Shown here: one piece after another, positions 7,570 through 15,539 of the stretch
Position numbering within the stretch: position 1 is the stretch's first letter
Layout: the number at the start of each line of letters is the position of its first letter
NCBI RefSeq assembly: GCF_018403285.1
Contig: NZ_BOSJ01000030.1
Coordinates: 1 to 34,728 of the forward strand
Direction: 5' to 3'
Origin: Paenibacillus sp. J45TS6
Lineage (GTDB): Bacteria; Bacillota; Bacilli; Paenibacillales; Paenibacillaceae
Length of the DNA: 34,728 nucleotides
Made by a program: the position numbers and the translations under genes
Notes under the pieces: model-generated
The model's input: only the letters and a program-made list of their open reading frames with translations
The model's database searches: none
What the model was told of the DNA's origin: nothing

Positions 7570-7779
7570 TTATCCTTCGCATTTAAACTCGCAAACCCCG
7601 CGCATAAAATATTCGCCTTTCACCTTTATGCTATCCTCAGTAATCCTCTCGATCACACCTCTTCCATAGAGCTCCTTATTAAGGTATATAAAGATGGGTT
7701 TAGCGTCCATCTTCGCCGTGTACAACTGGTCATCGGCAGTCAGCGTCTTCATAGAATGTTTGTTTTGCAATATCATCAT
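7570..7779 (-). CDS. Small conserved-looking hypothetical protein
   Basis: A 69-residue product with a compact core FIYLNKELYGRGVIERITEDSI followed by KVKGEYFMRGVCEFKCEG. The alternating pattern suggests a small beta barrel. AAAGGAG precedes the start, but so closely to the first ATG (7779) that the second ATG or a following TTG may be used. No neighbour shares its direction; it is divergent from the stalk-domain protein at 7931, with about 150 nt of AT-rich sequence between them. Its function is unknown; the clean ribosome site and amino-acid composition support a real gene. Confidence 0.6.
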   Translation of the reverse strand: MMILQNKHSMKTLTADDQLYTAKMDAKPIFIYLNKELYGRGVIERITEDSIKVKGEYFMRGVCEFKCEG

Positions 7780-7930
7780 GCTCCTTTTGTGAAGTTTATG
7801 GGATTATTTAGATATAATAGTGCACTATCCCTGTTTAATTATTTTTACAGTTCTTGTTAATTATATCGTCTGATTAACCGATATTTTTAATAGATGTAAA
7901 AATAATACATAAAAGGAGACGGTAAGAAAG

Positions 7931-8584
7931 ATGAAATTGAAAAGAGTAACTGTTTTGCTATCCGCATTCTTATTGCTCAGTAGTTCGGTGGCTTTCGCAG
8001 CCAACACGCAAACTGTCAAGGCGACGGTTTCGAATCTCAAGTACACGCTTAACGGGAAAAACTGGACCGCTAAAACCACTGCAAAGCCAGTTGTAATTAA
8101 CGGCACGACATACTTGCCGATCGGTGTCGTTAAGGAAGCGACGAAAACGAACATTACCGTGGATTCGAAGACTGGCAAGATTAATATTGGGGAGAAGGGC
8201 GTAAAGACACCGTTCCAACAAGTAAGTTTTAATTATGATTACTTCAGTAATACAAGAAATAAGAGTTATACAAATATTGAGGGCAAAGAATACAAAGAAG
8301 TGCTGTATACAAAATTTTCTGCTTTTGCTCATGATTACTCAACACCGGATAAGAAATATCAAACTTTGCATCTAGATCTATTTGCACCAAAAGAAACGGT
8401 CGAAGTAACTGTGTTCGAAGATTTAATTGATGATAGAAGTTTAGGGAATATCTCTGTCGAACCGGGAAAGGTAACTTCATTAGAAGTTAACGTATCGGAT
8501 GTTAAAAAGATTATGATTAGCCTCAAGAACTTCGATAACGGAGAACATGAATTTGTAATTTTGCCAACCTCATATTACAAATAA
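7931..8584 (+). CDS. Secreted protein with a copper-amine-oxidase-type stalk domain
   Basis: The 217-residue protein has a clear signal peptide (basic MKLKR, a hydrophobic core, then AFAAN, with cleavage near residue 24). Residues about 35-80 carry YTLNGKNW...PVVINGTTYLPIGVVKEA, the pattern of the copper amine oxidase N-terminal-like domain that Paenibacillus uses as a surface or stalk module. The remainder, residues 95-217, is beta-rich and has no recognised catalytic motif. AAGGAGA lies about 10 nt before the ATG. It is probably a secreted or wall-associated protein of unknown role. A hairpin terminator follows at 8638-8665, so it is a single-gene unit. Confidence 0.75.
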   Translation: MKLKRVTVLLSAFLLLSSSVAFAANTQTVKATVSNLKYTLNGKNWTAKTTAKPVVINGTTYLPIGVVKEATKTNITVDSKTGKINIGEKGVKTPFQQVSFNYDYFSNTRNKSYTNIEGKEYKEVLYTKFSAFAHDYSTPDKKYQTLHLDLFAPKETVEVTVFEDLIDDRSLGNISVEPGKVTSLEVNVSDVKKIMISLKNFDNGEHEFVILPTSYYK

Positions 8585-8637
8585 AATACATATAATTGAG
8601 ATCGTTTCTGAGTATAGGGACTGGTTTAATAACGCGT

Positions 8638-8665
8638 AAAGTCGCTATTTTAGCGGCTTTTTTTA
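8638..8665 (+). terminator. Rho-independent terminator
   Basis: AGTCGCT pairs with AGCGGCT (one wobble) around ATTTT, followed by a T7 run. It ends the stalk-domain gene. Confidence 0.8.
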
Positions 8666-8851
8666 ATTGTGATTTCAAAATCCATGGTATATCCAGTTAA
8701 GCGTGTAGAGATGAGTAAGGTTTGTAGGGTAGTTCAATCAGTACTCTCCGTTATAGTTTGTGTTAATTAATATCCAATACCAATATATTGAAGGAGAAGG
8801 ATGATAGAGGTATAGTTAATTAGCATTATACTGTAGAGAGGAAGTGTTACT

Positions 8852-9127
8852 ATTAATATCAAGAAGGTATTTGTGGCTGTTTTATCTCTTGGACTTATTA
8901 TTGGACCAACGATAGGATCAACTGGCGTAGCAGAAGCAAAAGAGAAAGTAGTTACATATAAAAACTGCACAGAGTTGAATAAGGTATATAAAGGCGGCGT
9001 AGCTCGTTCATCATCAACCAAAAATAAAGGTGGAAAAACGAAATATAAACCTCATGTTTCTAAAGCTCTATATGAAGCCAATAAAAAAAGTGATAGGGAC
9101 AAAGACGGTATAGCTTGTGAAAAATAA
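8852..9127 (+). CDS. Secreted excalibur-domain protein, likely ATT start
   Basis: The 91-residue product ends with an excalibur calcium-binding domain: YKNCTELNKVYKGGV, then a C-terminal DRDKDGIACEK, which matches the family's DxDxDGxxCE signature. The two Cys may form a disulfide. The N-terminus is a signal peptide. A GTG at 8873 would remove its basic head, whereas an ATT at 8852 gives MNIKKVFVAVLSLGL, a normal signal peptide, with AGAGGAAG 8-10 nt upstream. I therefore favour the ATT; a sequencing or evolutionary ATG-to-ATT change is the alternative. The domain often occurs alone or joined to nucleases; here it is alone. A terminator follows. Confidence 0.72.
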   Translation: MNIKKVFVAVLSLGLIIGPTIGSTGVAEAKEKVVTYKNCTELNKVYKGGVARSSSTKNKGGKTKYKPHVSKALYEANKKSDRDKDGIACEK

Positions 9128-9144
9128 GTAGATTGATTAGTAAT

Positions 9145-9177
9145 AGACTCTTCTCGTGTTGAAGGGTCTATTTTATA
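9145..9177 (+). terminator. Rho-independent terminator
   Basis: AGACTCTTC pairs with GAAGGGTCT (one wobble) around a 7-nt loop, followed by a T-rich tail. It closes the excalibur gene. Confidence 0.8.
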
Positions 9178-9179
9178 TT

Positions 9180-9400
9180 GTGGGTTACTTTAAGAAGCGC
9201 TATAAAATTCTACTTTTGGACACTTATAAGCGGACATGTCAATTTTTAACTTACCTTTTATTGTGATTTATAGAATAATGACAGGTGCTTAGCATGAAGA
9301 AATTTGCGGCAATACGGAAGCTTATGAGTATCCTGTCCATCATAGTGAATACTACGTAAGTAACAGGTAAGGCTCGTGTGTATAGGTTAATCTTATCCTC
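9180..9400. other. Stretch without an intact gene
   Basis: A short frame ending at about 9369 (EEICGNTEAYEYPVHHSEYY and on) looks like a coding scrap but has no start signal. Nothing else is supported. Confidence 0.25.
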
Positions 9401-9660
9401 TTACCTCGCTAGAAATCTCTTCATAACAAGTTCGAAGTCTACCCATCCTGTCTCTGGATCTACACATGCTATCTCACCATTTAAAACAATGTCCTTATTA
9501 AATGGATTCTCTAGGAGCTCTGGATACTGTCTTAGGCATTCTGTACGGTGTCTTATATATAACTTGGTTTGAATATATCAAGCGGTGACCGTCTATCTTT
9601 GGTTCAATGTCTGAAAACGGTGATTGTGCCGTTTTGGATGCTTTTGTAGTTTTATAGTGG
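9401..9660 (-). pseudogene. Fragment of an ATP-dependent DNA ligase
   Basis: On the minus strand, 9582-9605 encodes EPKIDGHR, the K-x-D-G nucleotidyltransferase motif I of ATP-dependent DNA ligases, inside QSPFSDIEPKIDGHRLIYSN. After a frameshift near 9555 the reading continues HRTECLRQYPELLENPF, then DIVLNGEIACVDPETGW with the motif III-like LNGE, and ends VMKRFLAR and stop at 9401. Motifs IV-VI and most of the enzyme are missing. Intact enzymes adenylate the Lys and seal nicks, often with Ku in end joining; this remnant cannot. An open frame on the other strand (9378-9572) is its shadow. Confidence 0.65.
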
Positions 9661-9773
9661 TATTAATGTCTTTTCTATCTAATAAAAATCCGTTTAAGAT
9701 ACACCTCATGTAACTACGACTGAAAAAAGTTGATCAAGTAGATAAATTTCACTAATTAAGTAGATATAAATAC

Positions 9774-9824
9774 ACAAAAAAGCCACCAGATATAAAATGG
9801 TTTGATGGCTTTTTTTAAATTTGT
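9774..9824. terminator. AT-rich hairpin past the small membrane gene
   Basis: AAAAAAGCCACCA around 9776-9788 pairs with TGGTGGCTTTTTT-like sequence around 9802-9816 (TGATGGCTTTTTT, one mismatch). It lies at the 3' end of the leftward gene at 9825 and has a T run or A run on both strands, so it can act in either direction. Confidence 0.55.
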
Positions 9825-10025
9825 TCAGTTCTTATTTTTTCGTTTTCGATCTAGAAATAGAAGTATAAAAAATACTACCACAGCAACTAACGAGAAGTAA
9901 AAATACTCGATCCAATTCACTTCATTTATTGTACCCATAAAAAGATGATAAAGAGCAACTACGAGTATGCCTACAATAATACAAGCTATAAGTTTCAAAA
10001 AATTAAAGCTAAGTTTTCTTTTCAT
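9825..10025 (-). CDS. Small two-helix membrane protein
   Basis: A 66-residue product with two strong hydrophobic segments (about residues 9-30 and 40-58) and very basic ends (MKRKLS, DRKRKNKN), typical of a short two-pass inner-membrane protein. It starts 6 nt after the stop of the gene at 10032 and has no strong ribosome site of its own, so translational coupling with that gene is likely. In such pairs a small membrane protein can accompany or protect against an exported partner; here that is only a suggestion. Confidence 0.6.
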   Translation of the reverse strand: MKRKLSFNFLKLIACIIVGILVVALYHLFMGTINEVNWIEYFYFSLVAVVVFFILLFLDRKRKNKN

Positions 10026-10031
10026 TAACTA

Positions 10032-10757
10032 TTATTTGTACCCGTCCAACCATACCTCACTTGTAATTGGACTTCCTTTCCTATGTTTTGTTCTCCCGCT
10101 ATCAGAATAGAAGGTGTGAGTCGTTTTCTCAGCAACTTTCATTCTAAACATATTTGGATTTGGTGGAACGACAGTTTTATAATAAACTTTATCAGTATAC
10201 CATATATCTGGAATTTTATCTTTAACAATTTCGGCAACTAATTCTGTAGTTGAACTAACAACAATTGCACCTGCAAGTCCCAAAGCAGAATAACCCACTA
10301 AACCAACTACAATGTTAGTTACGTAAGAAATAGTATATTTTGCAATTTTAGTATTATAGAAAAAATTACCATAATGGTTCCAAGCAGAAATTGGGAGACC
10401 AGATGGATTTCTAGTCTCTATGTCTTCGCTGAGGCTAGATTGCTCATTAATAAATTCAAATCCAGCTTGTTGAGGTGTATTATCAATAACTTCTTTTAAT
10501 GGCTCTTCCCCATTTTGCGGAGTAATTGTAATTTCAGCTTTATATCTTGATACCATATCCATCTCAAAATTCACAAAAAGCTCATACTCACCTTTATCAT
10601 TTTTCAAGTATATGTCGCTATTAAGTTTTTTGAAATCCGAAGAAGTTTTCTCAATAGCCTTCCATTCTCTTCCACTGCTAGTATATGTATATTCTATTTC
10701 AGAATCTCCATAATTACCAAGCTTTATTTTAAGACTAGATTCTATAATATTGAATAA
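10032..10757 (-). pseudogene. 5'-incomplete gene for an unknown protein with a central hydrophobic segment
   Basis: The frame is open from a TAA at 10758-10760 to the stop at 10032. A TTG at 10607 would give 191 residues, but the 50 codons before it also read like protein (YTYTSSGREWKAIEK, then FKKLNSDIYLKND), and no start with a ribosome site exists at either place. The gene therefore seems to have lost its 5' end, possibly including a signal peptide. The middle (about 110 residues from the C-terminus) has a glycine-rich hydrophobic stretch VGLVGYSALGLAGAIVV, as in pore-forming or bacteriocin-like proteins, followed by a polar C-terminus. Function not recognised. It is divergent from the exported 453-residue protein. 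Confidence 0.5.
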
Positions 10758-10898
10758 TTACTAATTAATATTTTCCTAATTTTGTATTGTTTTATTAATA
10801 TCAATGTGCTAATCTCATAGAATTGAAATTTTGAATAATTTTCTATTTTGATTATTCTATGTGGTGCTTCATTTTGATTAAAGGGGAGAGAAAAGATT

Positions 10899-12260
10899 TT
10901 GAAAAAAAACAAAAGAAAATTTCTGATTATGGGCAGTAGGGTATTAATGGCATCGATAGCTAGCCTATCTTTAGTAGTTAATACAGCTGTTGCAAGTCCT
11001 CAGATTGTGGATGATGTTAATCCAATAATATTTGAAACCTCTGATAGTTACAATAATAACGCTATTCCACCAGGATTTGACGGTGAAGACAACATTGATT
11101 CTGCAGCGCGTATAGGAATCCAGAACTTTTCTATCTTGTCTCGTAGCAATAATTCATTGTCAATTAATCAAGAGTTAAAGCCATCTGGAGACTTCTATAT
11201 TGGTAAAGGTGGAACAGGAACCCTGACAATAGCAGGTAATACATTCGATTTTATAATTGAAGATGCTTCTACCAAAACTGCAACTTTAAGTTCTGGAAAT
11301 ACCCTTCTTTGGGGAACCTTTGAAACAACTATTAAAGATATAAACGAAAAAAATATGGTTACTACAATTAGTTCTGCTTCAATTGTAGAATCCGGTGAAA
11401 GATTCTCATACGTAACCATGGGTACATATGAAGATGGAGCAGTTGTCTTGCCTTTTGGCGATAGTGATTTCTTGAAAGACGATGAAATCACAAAGATATT
11501 ATTAGAAGATAATGAAGTTCAAGAGGAGAATATTACTACTTCTGATGAAAGTAATACAATAAACACTATTCAAGAAAGAAAAGGACTGCAATTTAAGCAT
11601 CAAGGTAATGCTTATAGTTACAAACTTCAAAACAATCCTGTTGCAAATAATTGGAGTACCGTTGTAATGGCTACTTCTAATAGGAAAGGCGTGGAAGTGG
11701 GATATACTAATATTCAAATATGGGGAAGATTAGATACATTAAACAACCATTGGAAAGACTTCTATAAAGTTTATCTTAATGGGGCCGAAGCAAAATTAAA
11801 TGTTGAGGATAGTAACGGCTACGGACAATATTTGAGGATTATTTCAACGACACCTGGGACAATAAATGAGTCCTATACTATGTCTACATACTCATTTGAA
11901 TTAATAGATTATATTGTTCCTGGCGTTGGATATGTTGGAAAAGTGCTTCAAGCATTTTCAAATGGAGTAACGACTTCGGGTACTACATCATATCGCCCTT
12001 CATATGACGAAGCGTGGGTGACATTTAAAAAACCTGCTAATTTAAACCTACCCAATACTATAAGTTGGAAAAATGCTAATGAGGCTGTAAATGGTAAGAC
12101 GTCTGGTATAACCGCTGAATTCAATTGGACTTTATTCACCAATAAAACTGTTAACCTCATCTCCAGAGGTAGAGTTCAATATAATATGGTTAATTCTGAA
12201 GTTCCACTGGGAATTAAATTATGGACTAATTATGCTTATGTTAAACATACTGTAAACTAA
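10899..12260 (+). CDS. Exported protein of unknown family (453 residues)
   Basis: The protein starts at a TTG with AAGGGGAG about 10 nt upstream and has a long signal peptide (basic MKKNKRKF, hydrophobic core, probable cleavage after AVA near residue 32). The mature part is polar, Asn/Thr-rich and beta-strand-like, with no Cys-rich or catalytic motif. A glycine-containing hydrophobic segment YIVPGVGYVGKVLQAF lies near residues 340-360, which recalls the hydrophobic patch of the divergent neighbour. The C-terminus (ISRGRVQYNMVNSEVPLGI and on) looks like a beta-sandwich. It could be a secreted toxin, adhesin or matrix protein; none is supported strongly. A terminator follows and the next gene begins directly after it. 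Confidence 0.7.
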   Translation: MKKNKRKFLIMGSRVLMASIASLSLVVNTAVASPQIVDDVNPIIFETSDSYNNNAIPPGFDGEDNIDSAARIGIQNFSILSRSNNSLSINQELKPSGDFYIGKGGTGTLTIAGNTFDFIIEDASTKTATLSSGNTLLWGTFETTIKDINEKNMVTTISSASIVESGERFSYVTMGTYEDGAVVLPFGDSDFLKDDEITKILLEDNEVQEENITTSDESNTINTIQERKGLQFKHQGNAYSYKLQNNPVANNWSTVVMATSNRKGVEVGYTNIQIWGRLDTLNNHWKDFYKVYLNGAEAKLNVEDSNGYGQYLRIISTTPGTINESYTMSTYSFELIDYIVPGVGYVGKVLQAFSNGVTTSGTTSYRPSYDEAWVTFKKPANLNLPNTISWKNANEAVNGKTSGITAEFNWTLFTNKTVNLISRGRVQYNMVNSEVPLGIKLWTNYAYVKHTVN

Positions 12261-12285
12261 ATTAATTTTTGATAGATAGTTTCAG

Positions 12286-12331
12286 AAGCTTAGCTAGTTT
12301 AGTATTCTGCCTAAACGGGCTAAGCTTTTGA
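12286..12331 (+). terminator. Long imperfect hairpin terminator
   Basis: AAGCTTAGC...TAGTTTAG pairs with CTAAAC...GGCTAAGCTT (12286-12327), followed by a short T run. The next gene's upstream frame overlaps its 3' arm. Confidence 0.65.
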
Positions 12332-12354
12332 TTAGAAAGGGGATTGTTTACGAG

Positions 12355-12879
12355 TTGAAAAGATATAATATAATTATAATGCTGTCTGTTCTCTTGAATA
12401 TAATTTTAATTGGTATATTCACTTTTCAGTTACTAGACAGTAGTACAGAAAAAACAAAGAGATCAGAAGAATACATTCAATTTGTCAACTATGGAAAGGA
12501 TGTCGATTTTCTCTTCAACCTACTTAGTGAACAGGCACCTAAAGAAGAAACAACTCGATATGTTTTTGATATCTATAATAACCTGATAGCTTGGGACGAA
12601 AAACTTACTCATTTCCAACAAAATAGTTCATTTTTTTCTAAGCTTAATACCATAGAACTTCTCCCTAGATTTGATGAAATGATTATCAATATTCGATCCG
12701 TAATGTATGCTCAATTTAAGGAGAGTAATACATGGAAATCTGAGGAATTTCAGCTCTACAAAAAAGCGATTCATGAGCTTGTAGAAAACTTACCATCAGA
12801 GTATTCGAAATCTAAATCGTTTAATGCTGATTTCAATAAAGCGGTAGATGAATTCAATAAGCTTGTAACTTCTAACTGA
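12355..12879 (+). CDS. Single-pass membrane-anchored protein of unknown function
   Basis: The 174-residue product has one N-terminal membrane helix (about residues 5-26, IIIMLSVLLNIILIGIFTFQ) and then a helical, charged extracytoplasmic part with no Cys. AAAGGGG lies about 12 nt before the TTG at 12355; the frame also stays open to a TTG at 12328 but that lies ahead of the ribosome site. It lies 95 nt after the exported 453-residue gene in the same direction, but a terminator separates them. The topology (N-in, C-out) and size suit a signalling or envelope helper. No family was recognised. Confidence 0.65.
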   Translation: MKRYNIIIMLSVLLNIILIGIFTFQLLDSSTEKTKRSEEYIQFVNYGKDVDFLFNLLSEQAPKEETTRYVFDIYNNLIAWDEKLTHFQQNSSFFSKLNTIELLPRFDEMIINIRSVMYAQFKESNTWKSEEFQLYKKAIHELVENLPSEYSKSKSFNADFNKAVDEFNKLVTSN

Positions 12880-12893
12880 GGGTTGCCATAAAT

Positions 12894-12935
12894 AATATAA
12901 AAAGAAGAGATAATCAATTCTCTTCTTTTTATATT
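12894..12935 (+). terminator. Perfect 17-bp hairpin terminator
   Basis: AATATAAAAAGAAGAGA (12894-12910) pairs exactly with 12919-12935 around an 8-nt loop, with T5 inside the 3' arm. Confidence 0.8.
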
Positions 12936-13037
12936 CTAAGCTTTAGCGGAAATGTAATAAGGTAATTAAAGAATTTGCAAATACTTGGTTTGTGAAGGAA
13001 GATGAACTGCATTTATCTACAATTCAATATGGCATAG

Positions 13038-13250
13038 GTGCAGACCCTATACCGAAAGATTCCAAACGAAGTGATAAAGGCGATAAACAAAAAAGTAGGA
13101 GCTAGATTACTAACCAAGTTTGGGGAAAAAGGCGTTATAAATTTAGGCAAAGCTGTTCCGGTGTTAGGCGGTATAATCGGAGGAGCGGTAGACGGAATCG
13201 GCACAAATATTATTGGGAAAACGGCTAAAAATACATTTACCCAATACTAG
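13038..13250 (+). pseudogene. C-terminal fragment of an EcsC-family protein
   Basis: The 70-codon frame reads IPNEVIKAINKKVGARLLTK, then KGVINLGKAVPVLGGIIGG and TNIIGKTAKNTF, which matches the conserved C-terminal core of EcsC-family proteins (normally about 230-280 residues, named from the B. subtilis ecs locus, with no clear biochemical role). The frame is closed upstream by a TAG at 13035 and the preceding sequence does not continue the family, so only the last quarter remains. A terminator hairpin (TGCACC/GGTGCA, 13343-13372) follows. Confidence 0.65.
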
Positions 13251-13342
13251 GAATTACTTTGAATAGATGTATATATCGTTCCCTTGGAAAGTTAAAGCAT
13301 TGATCTGGTTGAAGATCGTACATATTAGTTTCAAAACGTGGG

Positions 13343-13372
13343 TGCACCTGAATGATGGGTGCATCTTTTTTT
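13343..13372 (+). terminator. Rho-independent terminator
   Basis: TGCACC pairs with GGTGCA around a short loop and is followed by a T7 run. It probably belonged to the now broken EcsC gene. Confidence 0.65.
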
Positions 13373-13400
13373 CTTTCATTTGGTTGCAACCAAATGAAAG
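13373..13400. repeat. Perfect 28-bp palindrome
   Basis: CTTTCATTTGGTTG is followed immediately by its exact reverse complement, without a loop. It sits in a gene-free strip just after the EcsC remnant's terminator and about 120 nt before the first structured-RNA repeat, near the left limit of the plasmid-like region. A binding site or a recombination relic are both possible. Confidence 0.75.
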
Positions 13401-13519
13401 GATAAATTAAAAGGATTATTTGGAGTAATGGGCTTTTATCTTCTGCAGGGTAATCGATTGTGTGGTAGCTGGTGGTACTTATTAAGTAAAGAAGAGTGAA
13501 AGGGAGATAGAACGCTCGT

Positions 13520-13681
13520 GCTGATGCTACCAGCTCTAAGGCGGCAAGATCGGCCACCTAAGATCCGATACGCACCGCTGCGGGGTTACTTGGGCCGATA
13601 ACTAGAGCGCCTAACCGGGGTAAAGCATCCCGGATAAGGCGCTCTATGTTCCTGTCCCTCGCTTTACACCCCGCACGGAGC
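13520..13681 (+). ncRNA. Structured RNA-like repeat, copy 1 (HEARO/omega-RNA-like)
   Basis: A GC-rich segment (in an AT-rich region) that recurs at 15921 and 19157. Readable helices: GCTCT-A-AGG near 13533-13541, whose partner CCTA-AGAGC is intact in copies 2 and 3 but mutated here; a long-range helix TGCGGGGT (13579-13586) with ACCCCGCA (13668-13675); and between them GAGCGCC (13605-13611) with GGCGCTC (13638-13644), capped by CCGGG/CCCGG. No reading frame is shared by the copies. The layout and motif order resemble HEARO RNAs, the omega-RNAs of IscB-type IS200/IS605 elements, but no IscB nuclease is encoded nearby. The class assignment is from memory of the family; the structure is seen directly. 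Confidence 0.6.
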
Positions 13682-13885
13682 TAAGGACCAAGGGCGCTTT
13701 GATGCGAAATCAGGGATGGCATGGCTGCATCATGTCCGCTCCGCGTTGCTTTGCTCCCATCAAGCAGCTCATGCAAAAAGATAGCATCATGATTCCGCTT
13801 TGCTTCATCATCATGCAAGGGATTATTAAGCATAATCAAGGAAGGAGAACAAGGAAAGGAGATAACCGGCATCGCCGGTTCTTTT
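13682..13885 (+). repeat. Downstream module of repeat copy 1 with terminal hairpin
   Basis: This part follows the RNA-like core and is shared with copy 2. It contains imperfect hairpins (GCATGGCTGC with GCAGCTCATGC, then a GCATCATGAT / ATCATCATGC pair) and ends in a strong terminator ACCGGC-ATC-GCCGGT plus T4 (13865-13884). Small frames on either strand here are not conserved in sense between the copies. It may be the right-end region of a non-autonomous transposon. Confidence 0.6.
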
Positions 13886-14208
13886 CATCGAGGAATTATG
13901 AAAAACCACATGTAGTTCTATTTATATAAACCACTTGTGGTTATACAAATAGAACTACCCTTTTAAAAAGAAGGAACATTTGTTGAATGATAATGTATTA
14001 GAAGAAGAGGTTTGAATGTAGAAACTGCACAAATCAGGGAATACTTAAACCTTCTATAAAGTCAGATTAATATTTCCATATTTTATACTAGACATTAATA
14101 TTATTAACTAGTAGTATTACGTTTTCGTAGCTACTGGTCGGTTCTACATAATGACATCTTTGGGAGAACATAGATGAGAAAGTTTTATTTTGTTCAATAA
14201 TAAACAAA
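13886..14208. other. Gene-free stretch with a large nested hairpin
   Basis: GTAGTTCTATTT (13912-13923) pairs perfectly with AAATAGAACTAC (13947-13958). At the centre lies a second palindrome, AACCACTTGTGGTT (13929-13942), whose core also occurs at 5720. The rest is AT-rich and has no gene. Confidence 0.55.
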
Positions 14209-14221
14209 CGGAGGGTCACAA

Positions 14222-14383
14222 TTGGATATGAACATAGTTTATTTTCTTGTAGGCGTCATATTTATGTGGAGTCTTATCAATAGTTTTAAGAGTTCACGAT
14301 TTCAGATGATTTACATGATCGTAACCAGTTTGGTGTTTGGATACATGTATTTTCACGTTACAATGTTATTGGGTATTAGATAA
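14222..14383 (+). CDS. 53-residue two-pass membrane protein
   Basis: A small gene with GGAGGG six nt before a TTG start. The product has two hydrophobic segments (about residues 4-20 and 29-50) joined by a short loop NSFKSSRFQ, so it is probably a two-pass membrane peptide. It is followed by a terminator with a perfect 18-bp stem, which supports it as a real transcription unit. No family was recognised. Tiny membrane proteins recur in this mobile segment (also 16620 and 16879), which suggests accessory envelope functions or toxin-like peptides. Confidence 0.6.
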   Translation: MDMNIVYFLVGVIFMWSLINSFKSSRFQMIYMIVTSLVFGYMYFHVTMLLGIR

Positions 14384-14408
14384 ATTAAAGCATCTGTTAA
14401 GGTGCTTC

Positions 14409-14460
14409 AGACTGCAGGCAAACTAGCTTAGACTAGTTTGCCTGCAGTCTTTTTTTTCTC
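14409..14460 (+). terminator. Strong terminator, perfect 18-bp stem
   Basis: AGACTGCAGGCAAACTAG (14409-14426) pairs exactly with 14433-14450 around CTTAGA, followed by T8. Confidence 0.9.
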
Positions 14461-14650
14461 AATAGCTTTTTTGTTGAAATTAAAGATGGCCTTACAATTG
14501 ATACAAAAATAAAAGAAAATTAACTCTAAAGTAGGTAGTTCCAATTATACCTATAGTAAACAATCAATCCGTATAAAAAGGCAACGACAATGGACCAAAT
14601 CTCCTATATAATTAATTGTCTGGAAAATATTTCATAGGGGCGTAGTGGAG

Positions 14651-15334
14651 ATGAAGTTTCTAAGAATTTTGGGTTGGATTTGTATACCTTTTATTATGGT
14701 GATTATCTCTTGGAGGAAATTAGGTAAAGCGCCAAAAGTGGCAGCAATCATTTGGAGTATTTTAATAATTTTATTTTTTTTAATTCCAACGGAAGACCAA
14801 GAAAAGCAATTAGCTGAGACTAAAACAGTCCCAACTACAACAAATACTCAAACTAAATCTGAAGAGGTTAATAAGCCAAGTGTAGAACCAGCACCAAAAG
14901 ATGAAATTGAAGCAGAGCCATCAGGAACAGAAGTTGAAGAGGAAACTAAAACTATTGATTGGAGAACTAAAATTAAAGAAATAGCTAACTCTGATCAAAG
15001 TGAAACAGAGAAATTCGACCAAGTAGAGCTTGAATTAGTTAATAATTATATTCCCTCAGAAGAGGAGCTCACTGCTTTTGAGAATGAAATTATAAGTGCA
15101 TTTAAAAACAAAGAATATTTAAAAGACATAACAGATGCTGAGTATATGCTCACCAATATATTCAAGTCTAGTGTTATTGTATCGAGTTATGAGGATAAAA
15201 ATGAACCAATGCCTAGTTTCGCATTTGATTTTTGGCAGAATTCGAAATATACCTATAGAGGTGCAGATGCAGTTGATAGTGAGTCTGTGAAAGCCAATGA
15301 GGATCAAATGGAGAGAGCCTTAGAGGAAATTTAA
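14651..15334 (+). CDS. Membrane-anchored hypothetical protein with an acidic linker
   Basis: The 227-residue product begins with two hydrophobic helices (about residues 4-22 and 32-47) separated by a basic turn WRKLGKAPK. Next comes a low-complexity Thr/Pro/Glu linker (about 50-95), then an alpha-helical soluble domain ending ADAVDSESVKANEDQMERAL. An ATG at 14651 follows AGGGG at 10 nt and GGAG at once; a GTG two codons earlier is possible. The arrangement resembles small host-envelope proteins carried by Bacillus-group integrative elements, but the function is unknown. It stands alone between the 53-residue gene and the 64-residue gene. Confidence 0.65.
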   Translation: MKFLRILGWICIPFIMVIISWRKLGKAPKVAAIIWSILIILFFLIPTEDQEKQLAETKTVPTTTNTQTKSEEVNKPSVEPAPKDEIEAEPSGTEVEEETKTIDWRTKIKEIANSDQSETEKFDQVELELVNNYIPSEEELTAFENEIISAFKNKEYLKDITDAEYMLTNIFKSSVIVSSYEDKNEPMPSFAFDFWQNSKYTYRGADAVDSESVKANEDQMERALEEI

Positions 15335-15539
15335 TACCCTTAGAATTTAGTCGCCTTGCTGTAATCATAGTGAGGCAGAATCCTACCCTGTAAAGGTTTT
15401 TGAAAAACAAAGTATCCAATTAACAGAAAAACATAAAATGCGTTATACGGCCATTTGAGAGTTTTATATGCGGTGTATGATCAAATTAATCAAATTCAGT
15501 ACCATAGGTGCAAAATTAAATCCAAGGAGGAAAGAAAAA

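Noticed and set aside
9378-9572. 64-codon plus-strand frame
   Set aside because: It is antisense to the ligase remnant, whose minus-strand frames carry recognisable ligase motifs; no ribosome site.
13237-13557. 106-codon minus-strand frame
   Set aside because: It spans the terminator, the 28-bp palindrome and the edge of the RNA repeat; no ribosome site and odd composition.
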